This document shows, piece after piece, positions 1 through 8,140 of a stretch of DNA of 64,000 nucleotides; the stretch's first letter is position 1; each line of letters opens with the position of its first letter. The position numbers and the translations under genes are program-made. This DNA is from Ensifer sp. Root278 (GTDB lineage: Bacteria > Pseudomonadota > Alphaproteobacteria > Rhizobiales > Rhizobiaceae): NCBI RefSeq assembly GCF_001429285.1, contig NZ_LMJJ01000034.1, positions 187,159 to 251,158 of the forward strand, written 5' to 3'. The notes beneath the pieces were generated by a model. The model searched no databases, was not told the DNA's origin, and saw only the letters and a list, made by a program, of their open reading frames with translations.

Positions 1-36
1 GTCCGTCTCGGTCTTATTTCCCTTGGCGACTTTCAT
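1..36 (-). CDS. Start of an unidentified gene running off the left edge
   Basis: On the minus strand an AAGGAG ribosome-binding site lies seven bases upstream of an ATG at 36, and twelve codons stay open to the window edge, reading MKVAKGNKTETD. The site faces away from the HNH gene at 108, so the two genes are divergent and share about 70 bases of control region. Too little protein is visible to assign a family. The call rests only on the good ribosome-binding site and the open frame. Confidence 0.4.
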   Translation of the reverse strand, partial: MKVAKGNKTETD

Positions 37-107
37 GTTTCGGCTCCTTTCCAAGTGGAAAACGAACCGGCTGCTATGGGTTATGTTCCACATGGGGAGA
101 CGTTCTG

Positions 108-488
108 ATGCGCAGCGTCTCCGAATGGATCGGCAAGACCGACGACACCCCGCCGCCGCCGCGCGTCAAGGATCGCATCCGCGATCGCCAGGGCAACATC
201 TGCGCTCTGTCTGGCTTGCCGCTCGGTTCCGACGATGTCGTCCAGTACGACCACATCGTCCCGCTCTGGCTCGGCGGACGCAATTCGGAAAGCAACCTGC
301 AGGCCGTCACGTCGGAATCCCACAAGCGGAAGACGGCGGCCGAGGCCAAGGTCCGGGCGAAATGCAACCGGACCCGCAAGAAGCACCTGGGCATCGCCAA
401 AGCGAAATCCAGCTTGTCCCACCCGCGGTTCAAGCGTTGCATGGACGGCACTGTCGTGGACCGCAGAACGGGAGAGGTCATTCGATGA
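108..488 (+). CDS. HNH endonuclease family protein
   Basis: A 126-residue protein with an HNH nuclease fold. The core YDHIVPLWLGG carries Asp48-His49, followed by Asn59, Asn63 and His72, the normal ββα-metal layout in which the histidine and asparagine bind the metal and activate water. Cys32 is visible but there is no full CxxC pair. A GGGGAG ribosome-binding site precedes the ATG by about nine bases. Small HNH proteins in integrated elements often serve in phage DNA packaging or as free nucleases; which role applies here cannot be decided. It lies just upstream of the helix-turn-helix and integrase genes and probably belongs to the same element. Confidence 0.75.
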   Translation: MRSVSEWIGKTDDTPPPPRVKDRIRDRQGNICALSGLPLGSDDVVQYDHIVPLWLGGRNSESNLQAVTSESHKRKTAAEAKVRAKCNRTRKKHLGIAKAKSSLSHPRFKRCMDGTVVDRRTGEVIR

Positions 489-562
489 GCGATCTTCTCA
501 TGACAAGACGTGCTCGCCCGCGTGAAATCCGGCGCGGCCCGCCAAGAACAAGGAGCCGAAGA

Positions 563-877
563 ATGACGGCACCCATGCTACTCGACAGCGAGCAGGCTGC
601 CCAACTCCTCAACGTTTCCACCCGGACCTTGCGTGAATTCGTGAAGGCTGGCGATATAGCCTATGTGCCGCTCGGCGCCGGCAGATCGAAACCGCGCCTC
701 GGCTTCACCATGGACGACATAAACGATTTCATAAAAAGCCGGAGAACACGCGAGTGTCCGTCTACAAGCCAAAGAACACCCCGTACTACCACTTCGACTT
801 CCAAGTCGCAGGTATACGATATTATGGCTCTACGGAAACAGCGAACCGACGCGAAGCAGAAGCCCGGGAGAAGGTAG
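563..877 (+). CDS. Helix-turn-helix excisionase-like protein
   Basis: A 104-residue basic protein. Residues 5-60 form a MerR/Xis-type winged helix (SEQAAQLLNVSTRTLREFVK, then GFTMDDINDFIKSR), the fold used by excisionases and small phage regulators. The start at 563 is preferred over an in-frame ATG at 485 because AGGAG lies seven bases before it. The C-terminal 40 residues are rich in Ser, Thr and Arg and are encoded in a frame that overlaps the integrase by 124 bases. By position it is a candidate recombination directionality factor or integrase regulator; that is inference from context. Confidence 0.7.
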   Translation: MTAPMLLDSEQAAQLLNVSTRTLREFVKAGDIAYVPLGAGRSKPRLGFTMDDINDFIKSRRTRECPSTSQRTPRTTTSTSKSQVYDIMALRKQRTDAKQKPGRR

Positions 878-1899
878 AGAAGGATAAGGCCAAGGCGGCC
901 GCGAAGGCCGCCAAGCACGCCAACGGCGCCGGCCCCCTGACCATCAGCGTTGCTACCGCCCGATATTGGACCGAGATCGGCCAGCACCACGCCAACAGTG
1001 ATACCACCTGGACCGACATCAATCGCCTCGTCGACTATTTCGGTGCGGCGAAGCTCATGTCTGCTATCGGCGACGACGATATCGCGAAGCTCGTCCAGTG
1101 GCGACGAGCCCAGACAGCATGGGGGAAAGCCGAGACGAAGGACAAGAAGCCGATGCGTCTCGTGTCGGCCGCCACCGTGAACCGGTCGACCACGCTCGTC
1201 ATTAAGAAGATTTTCACCCGGGCGAAGCGCACCTGGCGCTACGACTTCCCGCTCGAGCCGAACTGGCGCGACCATTGGCTCAAGGAGCCCGTCGAGCGCG
1301 TCCGCGAACTGAAGCAGACGGAAAGCTCGTCGCTCTATCTCGCCACAAGGGCCGACTATCAGCCGATCTTCGATTTCGTGCGCGCCACAGGCCTGCGCCT
1401 ACAGGAATGCATCCTGCGATGGTCCGAGGTGGACTGGCAGACGGGATGGATTACGAAGCCAGGGAAGAACGATCGACCGGTTAGAACCGCGATCACGAGC
1501 GAGGTGCGGGAGATCCTGCTCCCGCTACGCGGGCATCATCACGAATTCGTGTTCACGTATCAGGCGGCACGCACGCGAACCGGCAAGGCTTCATACAAGG
1601 GAGATGGGGAAGGAAGGAAGAAGGGCGACCGTTATCCGATCACCTACAGCGGGTTGAAAACCCAGTGGAAGAGGATCCGCGGTAAAGCCGGCGTCGAAGA
1701 CTTCCGATTCCATGACTTCCGGCATGATCTGGCGACCAAGCTGTTGCGCGAAACCGGAAACCTCAAAACGGTGCAAAAAGCTCTCAGCCACCGCGATATC
1801 AAGACGACGACACGTTACGCCCACGTGCTCGACGAAGAAGTCGCGGGCGCTCTCGAATCGCTTTCGAAGCGCAGACGTGCACAAAGGAAGAACAAATGA
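754..1899 (+). CDS. int: Tyrosine-type site-specific recombinase (integrase)
   Basis: A 381-residue tyrosine recombinase. The N-terminus (residues 10-45) resembles an arm-DNA-binding domain, residues 60-180 the core-binding domain, and residues 195-365 the catalytic domain. Visible catalytic residues are Arg215 in ATGLRLQE, His320 and Arg323 in FHDFRHDL, His346 in ALSHRDI and the nucleophile Tyr355 in TTTRYAHV, so the active site is complete. The start is GTG with GGAG about nine bases upstream, inside the preceding gene. It ends 130 bases before tRNA-Pro and probably catalyses integration and excision at that tRNA gene. Confidence 0.9.
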   Translation: MSVYKPKNTPYYHFDFQVAGIRYYGSTETANRREAEAREKVEKDKAKAAAKAAKHANGAGPLTISVATARYWTEIGQHHANSDTTWTDINRLVDYFGAAKLMSAIGDDDIAKLVQWRRAQTAWGKAETKDKKPMRLVSAATVNRSTTLVIKKIFTRAKRTWRYDFPLEPNWRDHWLKEPVERVRELKQTESSSLYLATRADYQPIFDFVRATGLRLQECILRWSEVDWQTGWITKPGKNDRPVRTAITSEVREILLPLRGHHHEFVFTYQAARTRTGKASYKGDGEGRKKGDRYPITYSGLKTQWKRIRGKAGVEDFRFHDFRHDLATKLLRETGNLKTVQKALSHRDIKTTTRYAHVLDEEVAGALESLSKRRRAQRKNK

Positions 1900-1908
1900 C
1901 CGGACTGC

Positions 1909-1942
1909 TTCGGGACTTTTTCGGGACTATCCGTTCCCGAAC
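1909..1942. repeat. Short tandem and inverted repeats downstream of the integrase
   Basis: TTCGGGACT occurs at 1909-1917 and again at 1920-1928, an 11-base period close to one helical turn. It is followed by the palindrome GTTCCCGAAC at 1933-1942, which shares the TTCGGGA core in inverted form. Repeats of this kind between an integrase and its tRNA target could be arm-type recombinase or excisionase binding sites. This is inference from position; the family's sites are not known to me. Confidence 0.45.
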
Positions 1943-2028
1943 CCGCGTTTTGAGCGCGATATGTTCCGGTTGCCTCTACTCGACGAGTGGCGGTAGCGAG
2001 CCAACATCATTGAAAATAAAGGAGAAAA

Positions 2029-2105
<77 letters not shown>

Positions 2106-2414
2106 AACCGAGGAAACCCCTATATAACCAGCGCTTAGAGCGCAAGCGGGAATTTCGCACTCGGCGTGAAAAAGAAATCTCTGGCGTGGAAAAGCTGCGG
2201 GCACTCGGCGGGTCGATCAGAAGAAAAGTCCATTTTGTCGGAAGATCGCCCATGGATCGGCGATCCTCGATCGCAATGGAACCTTCACCAAACCTGAAAT
2301 CACATCGTTGGAAACGCTGCCCCTGACGTAACGTGAGCTTGCCATCACAACCGATTTGAGGGACAGTTTGGTACTGGCCCTTGAGGCCTGGAGCCTCCCT
2401 TTCAGGAGTAGACC

Positions 2415-2579
2415 ATGCCTCTTAAATCTCTGATGGCCGTAACCGCACTTGTCGTCCTGACGCTGTCCGGATGCGCGACGTCCGGTTCGACCAACACAAC
2501 CTACGCGCAGTGGAACGGCCCCTATCCGCAGCCTGATGTTTCCGCATCCAGCCCCGGTGGTTTCCGTATGTCCTACTAA
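2415..2579 (+). CDS. Small lipoprotein of 54 residues
   Basis: The frame reads MPLKSLMAVTALVVLTLSGC followed by a short Ser/Thr/Pro-rich tail ending in GGFRMSY. LSGC at residues 17-20 is a good lipobox, so the precursor would be lipidated on Cys20 and leave a mature peptide of about 35 residues anchored in a membrane. AGGAG sits about seven bases upstream of the ATG. The gene stands alone between tRNA-Pro and the MerR gene. It resembles the many tiny lipoproteins of rhizobia; no function can be assigned. Confidence 0.7.
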   Translation: MPLKSLMAVTALVVLTLSGCATSGSTNTTYAQWNGPYPQPDVSASSPGGFRMSY

Positions 2580-2884
2580 ACGCGGCAACTTTAGTGTGAG
2601 CGACAGAACGCGGGCCCTGTGGGCATCCCTCAGTCGCTCACGTCAATGCATGCGTGGTTTGCCCCTTCCCTTGGGCCTGCAGCATTTGAATGCGAGCCGC
2701 CAATCTCACAAACTGACGATCGAACGAGTATTCGCCGATTGCTCGGCCGGAACCGTCGGCTGACTGTTATGCGACCCACGACCGCGCAAGCGTCACGCCT
2801 GCGTCGTCGGACAATTTTCCTATGGTCTTGAAGGCGGGGCGCCTCGTCGGACGAGCACGCGCTTGGTAGGCGACCGCGGTACTC
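2580..2884. other. Non-coding stretch after the small lipoprotein gene
   Basis: About 305 bases between the small lipoprotein and the convergent MerR gene. Short open frames exist but none has a ribosome-binding site or a recognisable product. No convincing terminator hairpin, repeat or RNA was seen. Confidence 0.5.
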
Positions 2885-3421
2885 TCAGCGCACCTGATCG
2901 AGCAGGCGTTTGCATTCCAGGAGATCGTAGAGCGCCTCCTGCAGCAGCGCCCGGTCTTCCTTGCCGACGGACGACGATTTGCCGAGCGAGATTTCCGGCA
3001 CGTCGTCGCTGCCGCCGCCGAACGAGAAGAAGCGGCGGCTCGCCGGTGCCTTGGCGCGGCCGACGATCTGATCTTCTTCCGAAACGCCGGCCTTGGGCGG
3101 TGCCGGCTCCTCGTTGCTCGACGCCGCAAGCGCTTCGACGGTTGCGAGATCGCCGCTGGCAATGGCGGCAACGAACTTGTTGCCGTTGGTTTTCAACAGC
3201 TTCTGCACGCCCTTGATGGTGTAGCCGTGATCATAGAGCAGATGCCGGATACCCTTCAGGAGATCGACATCCTCCGGCCGATAATAGCGACGACCGCCGC
3301 CGCGCTTCATCGGCTTGATCTGCTGGAAACGGGTTTCCCAGAAGCGCAGAACATGCTGCGGCAGATCGAGGTCGTCGGCGACCTCGCTGATGGTGCGGAA
3401 AGCGTCCGGGCTCTTTTCCAT
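2885..3421 (-). CDS. MerR family transcriptional regulator
   Basis: A 178-residue protein whose first 85 residues are a MerR winged helix-turn-helix: [22 protein letters not shown], then [19 protein letters not shown]. The ATG at 3421 is chosen because the frame upstream lacks family character. The C-terminal half is Ser/Ala-rich and ends in a short helical segment ([20 protein letters not shown]) that may dimerise. It lies downstream of plsX-fabH-ihfA on the same strand, an order conserved in many alphaproteobacteria, although its target genes are not known from sequence. Confidence 0.85.
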   Translation of the reverse strand: MEKSPDAFRTISEVADDLDLPQHVLRFWETRFQQIKPMKRGGGRRYYRPEDVDLLKGIRHLLYDHGYTIKGVQKLLKTNGNKFVAAIASGDLATVEALAASSNEEPAPPKAGVSEEDQIVGRAKAPASRRFFSFGGGSDDVPEISLGKSSSVGKEDRALLQEALYDLLECKRLLDQVR

Positions 3422-3560
3422 GTGGTTCCCAATCCATGTCACGCGACTCACGCTCGCGGGCCGCAATGAACCGATATCATACCGATGATGGCACGAATCG
3501 GGTCCATTTCAACGGCTTATGGATGGGTTTTCAACCACATTTGTGGCTGAAGCCATGACT

Positions 3561-3899
3561 TCACGCCGCGGGAGATGCCGGCTTCTGCTTCGCTCTACGG
3601 CTGAGATGGGCCTTCAGCACGCGCTGCTTGAGCACGTTGGACGCCTTGAAGGTCATCACACGGCGCGGCGAGATCGGCACTTCCTCGCCGGTCTTCGGGT
3701 TTCGCCCGATGCGTTCGTTCTTGTCGCGGACCTGGAAGGTCGCGAAAGAAGACAGCTTCACGCTCTCGCCACGCACGATTGCGTTGCATATTTCGTCAAT
3801 GACGGTTTCCACCAACTCGGCAGACTCTGTCCGTGACAGACCTACCTTGCGAAAAACCGACTCAGCCAAGTCTGCTCGTGTTACTGTTTTTCCGCTCAT
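3561..3899 (-). CDS. ihfA: Integration host factor subunit alpha
   Basis: A 112-residue protein of the HU/IHF family. The DNA-binding β-arm region is present as [19 protein letters not shown] at about residues 64-82, with the conserved Arg-Asn-Pro that intercalates into DNA. IHF is a heterodimer with IhfB that bends DNA sharply at specific sites and acts in recombination, replication and σ54 promoters. The C-terminal tail ([12 protein letters not shown]) is longer than in enteric IhfA. It follows fabH with a 92-base gap and is probably co-transcribed with plsX-fabH. Confidence 0.93.
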   Translation of the reverse strand: MSGKTVTRADLAESVFRKVGLSRTESAELVETVIDEICNAIVRGESVKLSSFATFQVRDKNERIGRNPKTGEEVPISPRRVMTFKASNVLKQRVLKAHLSRRAKQKPASPAA

Positions 3900-3991
3900 C
3901 TTCCCCCACCAACGTCTGGCACGCCGATCAGCGACCGAAGACTATTGCCCTTGCCTATTGTGGTCAAGCGCCTGCGTTGCCTCAGCATTTT

Positions 3992-4963
3992 TTACCAGCG
4001 TATCAGAACGGAGCCCCAAGTGAAGCCACCACCCATGGCTTCGAGCAGAACGAGATCGCCCTTTTTGATCCGGCCATCGGCCGCCGCGGTGTTCAGGGCC
4101 AGCGGAATGGACGCCGCGGAGGTGTTGCCATGGAGATCGACTGTCACCACAACCTTATCGAGCGGGATGCAGAGCTTCTTGGCCGAGCCATCGATGATGC
4201 GACGGTTGGCCTGGTGCGGCACAAGCCAATCGATGTCCTCGGCCGTCGTGCCGGTCGCCTCGAAGGCTGCCTCGATAACGTCGGTGATCATGCCGACCGC
4301 GTGCTTGAAGACTTCGCGGCCTTCCATCTTGAGATGGCCCACCGTTCCCGTGGTCGAAGGACCACCATCGACATAGAGCTTGTCGCGATGGGCGCCGTCC
4401 GAGCGAAGCTTCGCCGTCAGCACGCCACGGTCGGCATTCGTACCCTCGCCTTCCTGGGCTTCCAGGATGATGGCACCGGCGCCGTCGCCGAAGAGCACGC
4501 AGGTCGTCCGGTCGCTCCAGTCGAGGATGCGCGAGAACGTCTCCGAGCCGATCACCAGCACGCGCTTGGCAAGACCGCCGCGGATGTAGGCGTCGGCCGT
4601 CGTCACCGCATAGACGAAGCCGGAACAAACGGCCTGCATATCGAAGGCTGCGCCATGGCGCATGCCAAGGCGATCCTGGATATTGACGGCGGTTGCCGGA
4701 AACGTGTTGTCCGGAGTCGAGGTCGCCAGGATGATGAGGTCGATGTCATCTGGCGTAAGCCCGGCATTGGCGAGTGCGGCGCGCGCGGCGCCTTCGCCGA
4801 GCGACGCGGTCGTTTCGCCCTCGCCGGCGATGTGGCGCTGCCGGATGCCGGTGCGCTGCACAATCCACTCATCGGACGTATCGACCTTGGATTCCAGCTC
4901 CTGATTGGTAACAACGCGCTTCGGCAAAGCTGCGCCGAAGCCGCGAACGACGGAACGGATCAT
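3992..4963 (-). CDS. fabH: 3-oxoacyl-[ACP] synthase III (KASIII)
   Basis: A 323-residue condensing enzyme that joins acetyl-CoA with malonyl-ACP to start fatty acid synthesis. The thiolase fold is clear: the nucleophile cysteine lies in AVCSGFVYA at about residue 112, the catalytic His in [11 protein letters not shown] and the Asn in [11 protein letters not shown] complete the triad, and [13 protein letters not shown] closes the C-terminus. The start lies four bases after the plsX stop, so translation is probably coupled. Length and N-terminus match the family. Confidence 0.96.
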   Translation of the reverse strand: MIRSVVRGFGAALPKRVVTNQELESKVDTSDEWIVQRTGIRQRHIAGEGETTASLGEGAARAALANAGLTPDDIDLIILATSTPDNTFPATAVNIQDRLGMRHGAAFDMQAVCSGFVYAVTTADAYIRGGLAKRVLVIGSETFSRILDWSDRTTCVLFGDGAGAIILEAQEGEGTNADRGVLTAKLRSDGAHRDKLYVDGGPSTTGTVGHLKMEGREVFKHAVGMITDVIEAAFEATGTTAEDIDWLVPHQANRRIIDGSAKKLCIPLDKVVVTVDLHGNTSAASIPLALNTAAADGRIKKGDLVLLEAMGGGFTWGSVLIRW

Positions 4964-4967
4964 CTAT

Positions 4968-6044
4968 TCAAACCTCATCATTCATGCCGGCGGAAAGGGC
5001 CTGCGGCGGTTCTGCACCATGGTACTTCGCCAGATCGAACTCGATCTTCGACTTCAGGCCATTCTTCACCATGTCGTAGCCGACATCGATCGCGGCTGCG
5101 AAACCTTCGGCATCCGCACCACCATGGCTCTTGATCACGACGCCATTGAGGCCAAGGAATACACCACCGTTGACCTTCCTGGGATCCATCTTCTCGCGCA
5201 GGCGATCGAACGCACCCTTGGCCAGGATGTAGCCGATCTTGGCAAGCAGGGTGCGCGACATTGCAGCGCGCAGATATTCGGCAATCTGGCGCGCGGTGCC
5301 TTCGGCTGCCTTCAGCGCGATATTGCCGGAAAAGCCTTCGGTCACAACGACGTCGACCGTCCCACGGCCGATGTCGTCGCCTTCGACGAAACCGTAATAG
5401 TCAAAGCCATCGATATTGGCTTCACGGATCAGGCGGCCAGCTTCCTTGACCTCTTCCTGTCCCTTGATTTCCTCGACACCGACGTTGAGAAGCCCAACCA
5501 TCGGTCGTTCGATCTCGAAGAGGGCCCGCGCCATGGCGCCGCCCATCAGCGCGAAGTCCATGAGTTGCTGCGCATCCGCACCGATCGTCGCGCCGACGTC
5601 GAGCACGATGCTCTCGCCCTTCAGCGTCGGCCAGATGGCAGCGATCGCCGGGCGCTGGATCCCCTGCATCGTGCGCAGACAGAAGACCGACATGGCCATG
5701 AGCGCGCCGGTATTGCCGGCCGAAACGACGACATCGGCCTCGCCGGCATTGATCGCGTCGATCGCCTTCCACATGCTCGATTTGCCGCGGCCGCGGCGAA
5801 GCGCCTGGCTCGGCTTCTCGTCCATCGCCACGGCGATTTCACAATCGTAAAAGGTGCTGCTGGCCTTGAGCTTCGGATATTTTCCCAAGAGTTCCGCGCA
5901 TTGTGCTTCGATACCGAACAACACGAACTTGATGTCCGGATGACGTTCGAGCGCTCTTGCGGCACCCGGGATGACGACTTCGGGACCATAGTCGCCACCC
6001 ATCACGTCAAGTGAAATTCTGACCACGCGTGTCTTATCCTTCAT
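4968..6044 (-). CDS. plsX: Phosphate acyltransferase PlsX
   Basis: Converts acyl-ACP to acyl-phosphate, the acyl donor for the first step of phosphatidic acid synthesis with PlsY. Family motifs include [20 protein letters not shown] near the N-terminus, [12 protein letters not shown], and [19 protein letters not shown] near the C-terminus. The ATG at 6044 gives 358 residues. A GTG at 6026 preceded by AAGGA would give a protein starting [11 protein letters not shown], closer to the usual family N-terminus, and may be the true start. It leads the plsX-fabH-ihfA-merR group on the minus strand. Confidence 0.94.
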   Translation of the reverse strand: MKDKTRVVRISLDVMGGDYGPEVVIPGAARALERHPDIKFVLFGIEAQCAELLGKYPKLKASSTFYDCEIAVAMDEKPSQALRRGRGKSSMWKAIDAINAGEADVVVSAGNTGALMAMSVFCLRTMQGIQRPAIAAIWPTLKGESIVLDVGATIGADAQQLMDFALMGGAMARALFEIERPMVGLLNVGVEEIKGQEEVKEAGRLIREANIDGFDYYGFVEGDDIGRGTVDVVVTEGFSGNIALKAAEGTARQIAEYLRAAMSRTLLAKIGYILAKGAFDRLREKMDPRKVNGGVFLGLNGVVIKSHGGADAEGFAAAIDVGYDMVKNGLKSKIEFDLAKYHGAEPPQALSAGMNDEV

Positions 6045-6227
6045 TTCTGCCACACAACACGTGCCGTCGTGGCGCACTCACCTGGGACGCAATGACGAAA
6101 CATATTGCTTCTGACGCTTGAGCCAAGCACGCGGCAGATCGCTTCACGGCTCTTTTGGCCGGTTTGGGGCCAAAATACTGCTTTTCCTTTGCGTGACAAC
6201 CGAATTGTAGAAGAGGCTTTCGCGGCC

Positions 6228-6779
6228 TCAGTCCTTTTTCCAGTCCTTCAGGACAGCAAACGGGTTCGGCTTCTTGTCGTCCGCTGAGGTGCTCTCGATT
6301 CGCTCGCCGAAAGCCGCACCCGGCTTGCGCGGATAGGGGTCGATGGCAAGCGCCACCTGCTCGCTGACGACGACGCCGGCATCGATCGTGTCGCCCGTGA
6401 ACGTGTCGGGGATGTCGGGACCATCCGGGTCGAGAATCATCTCGCCGCCGTCGTTGCTCGCCTGGCGGGCGAGCCGCGATCCTTCGGGAACCAGGATCGC
6501 TTCGACCGGTTCATGGATGTCGGCCTCGACGGGCTCGAGCGTCACCACGCAGCTTTGCACGATGCGGGCCGTGACATCGCCCTTGATCTTGACGCCATCC
6601 TTCTTCCAGCGCGCGATCTGCAACTCTGCGCTGAGCGACAGCACGTCCCTGACGCCCCAGAGCTTCGCCAATGCCGCCCTTTCCCGCTCGTTTGCTGAAA
6701 GCTGCACGCTGACAGCGTTCGCCGAGATATGCCCCACCTTCACCGGATAGGAGAAGGCCGGCTGGCTATCGTCTTTCAT
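6228..6779 (-). CDS. YceD family (DUF177) protein
   Basis: A 183-residue acidic protein with the DUF177/YceD pattern, including CVVTLEPVEADIHEPVEAI in the middle and DPYPRKPG near the C-terminus. In many bacteria YceD sits beside rpmF and plsX and has been linked to large-subunit rRNA accumulation. Here it precedes plsX by about 180 bases but no rpmF is adjacent. It begins 104 bases downstream of the cytochrome bc1 chaperone gene on the same strand. Confidence 0.85.
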   Translation of the reverse strand: MKDDSQPAFSYPVKVGHISANAVSVQLSANERERAALAKLWGVRDVLSLSAELQIARWKKDGVKIKGDVTARIVQSCVVTLEPVEADIHEPVEAILVPEGSRLARQASNDGGEMILDPDGPDIPDTFTGDTIDAGVVVSEQVALAIDPYPRKPGAAFGERIESTSADDKKPNPFAVLKDWKKD

Positions 6780-6883
6780 GATCGGATCCTTCCTCGCCAG
6801 GGCGATTGATGCCGCCCAGTCGCGAATGCAGCTGCCGCCCGGGTTCCCGCTCGCGGCGCTGATATCTCTTAATAACCGCTCTA

Positions 6884-7423
6884 TTAAACGCCAGCGGATG
6901 GAATCTGCAACTGACCGGCCTCGACAACCTCTTCGGCAATGTCGGCGAGGTGCGCCTCGACAGTCAGCAGATAGGCTGCAAGCGCCTCCATCGAGGGTGC
7001 TGCATCGCCGCCTTCCGGATGAAAGTTACGCTTGAGTGCCGCTGCCAAGGCGGCCGTATCCTTCGCTTCCAGCGCTGCCGCGTAGGACTCGAGGCGACCG
7101 TAATACATGCCGGCCAGCTTCTTCATCTTCTTCGGAACGCCGGCATCGCCCACGCCGAGTTCGCGGATCGAGTGATCGACGTCCTCGAAGAAAGCGTCGA
7201 TGATCTCCTGCGCGATCTCCTGGCCGGGCCTTGCCGAAGCACGGGTGCGGCGGAAGTAGAGGATCAGCATAGCCGACAGCATCTCGAACCGCCCCATGAC
7301 CGTGTCCGGCACATTGAGGTCGGTGTAGAGATAAGGTTGGCGCGCGGCCGACGTCAGCAGTGCATACTGACGCTCGACAATCACGGCATTGCCGCTTTTT
7401 CTTTTGAACAGTCCAAAAATCAT
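6884..7423 (-). CDS. Ubiquinol-cytochrome c chaperone (CBP3-like)
   Basis: A 179-residue protein of the ubiquinol-cyt_C_chap family, the bacterial relative of mitochondrial CBP3/UQCC1 that assists cytochrome b assembly in the bc1 complex. The N-terminus IFGLFKRK is followed by a helical body with RFEMLSAMLILYFRR and FFEDVDHSIRELGVGDAGVPKKMKK, typical of the family. The ATG at 7423 is used; a GTG one codon earlier is possible. It is divergent from bamE, 138 bases away, and heads the run toward the YceD gene and plsX. Confidence 0.88.
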   Translation of the reverse strand: MIFGLFKRKSGNAVIVERQYALLTSAARQPYLYTDLNVPDTVMGRFEMLSAMLILYFRRTRASARPGQEIAQEIIDAFFEDVDHSIRELGVGDAGVPKKMKKLAGMYYGRLESYAAALEAKDTAALAAALKRNFHPEGGDAAPSMEALAAYLLTVEAHLADIAEEVVEAGQLQIPSAGV

Positions 7424-7561
7424 CACAAAGCTCGGGCTTGGCTTTCTCGAAATGCGCGCAAGCGCCCATCCCGTTGTTGCATGACAGCCGAAGCTGGTTT
7501 ACCGAAGCAGGCACGAATTGCAATGGCGGATCTGCCATCGTTTCTCCAAGGGGAGCTGTCG

Positions 7562-8071
7562 TTGACGAAGCGGTATTTGAGAAAAAACTTTAAAACCCTC
7601 GGCCGCGTGGCGGCCGTAGCTACCATCGCCGGTCTCACCCTTTCAGCCTGCCAGTCCGCCAATGTCGGTGAAGTCCTTCATCAGGGTTATGTGGTTGACC
7701 AGGAAACGCTAAACCTCGTTCCCGTCGGCTCCAGCCGCGAGCAGGTGCTCCTGTCGCTCGGCACCCCGTCGACGACCGCGACCTTCGACAACGAAGTGTT
7801 CTACTACATTTCGCAGACCCGCAAGCGTCCCGTCGCCTTCATGAAGCCTCAGCTGGTCGACCAGTCGATCCTTGCTGTTTACTTCGACAAGGAAGGTACT
7901 GTCAGCCAGCTCGCACACTATACGCTGAAGGATGGCAAGGTCTTCGACATGCTGTCGCGCACGACGCCGACCGGCGGCAAGGAAACGAGCTTCCTCGGCC
8001 AGCTGTTGAGCGGACCAGGTGCCGGACAGGCTGCTGCAAAGAGCCTGTTCAAGGACTTCGGCAGCAAGTAG
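7562..8071 (+). CDS. bamE: Outer membrane assembly lipoprotein BamE/OmlA
   Basis: A 169-residue lipoprotein of the BAM complex that inserts β-barrels into the outer membrane. The signal LKTLGR... ends at the lipobox LSAC, and the SmpA/OmlA domain follows with VDQETLNLVPVGSSREQVLL and LGTPSTT. The TTG at 7562 is preferred because GGGGAG lies six bases upstream and the resulting signal peptide has normal length; an ATG at 7523 would add 13 residues. The C-terminal tail (residues 125-169) is Gly/Ala-rich. A strong terminator follows. Confidence 0.9.
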   Translation: MTKRYLRKNFKTLGRVAAVATIAGLTLSACQSANVGEVLHQGYVVDQETLNLVPVGSSREQVLLSLGTPSTTATFDNEVFYYISQTRKRPVAFMKPQLVDQSILAVYFDKEGTVSQLAHYTLKDGKVFDMLSRTTPTGGKETSFLGQLLSGPGAGQAAAKSLFKDFGSK

Positions 8072-8090
8072 TTCACCCATCACAAAGCAA

Positions 8091-8124
8091 AAGGCCCGCG
8101 GAAGTCTCTTCCGCGGGCCTTTTT
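8091..8124. terminator. Bidirectional rho-independent terminator between bamE and hppA
   Basis: A perfect 12-base-pair stem, GGCCCGCGGAAG at 8093-8104 with CTTCCGCGGGCC at 8108-8119, has a three-base loop, a T-run after it and an A-run before it. It can end transcription from both convergent genes. Confidence 0.93.
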
Positions 8125-8140
8125 CGTTTCAGCGATACAA

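Larger units (their letters stand above)
1..2028. mobile_element. End of an integrated genomic island or prophage at tRNA-Pro
   Basis: The segment left of the tRNA-Pro gene carries, in order, a divergent gene start, an HNH nuclease, a small helix-turn-helix protein and a tyrosine integrase whose stop lies about 130 bases from the tRNA 3' end. An integrase directly next to the 3' end of a tRNA gene is the usual arrangement for islands that integrate into tRNA genes; that part is established knowledge. The tRNA gene is intact, so this junction keeps a full tRNA copy. The other end of the element lies outside the window, so its size and cargo are unknown. Core genes begin right of the tRNA. Confidence 0.65.

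Noticed and set aside
23-562. Upstream extension of the helix-turn-helix protein to position 23
   Set aside because: The extension overlaps the HNH gene in another frame and has no ribosome-binding site; the ATG at 563 is well supported.
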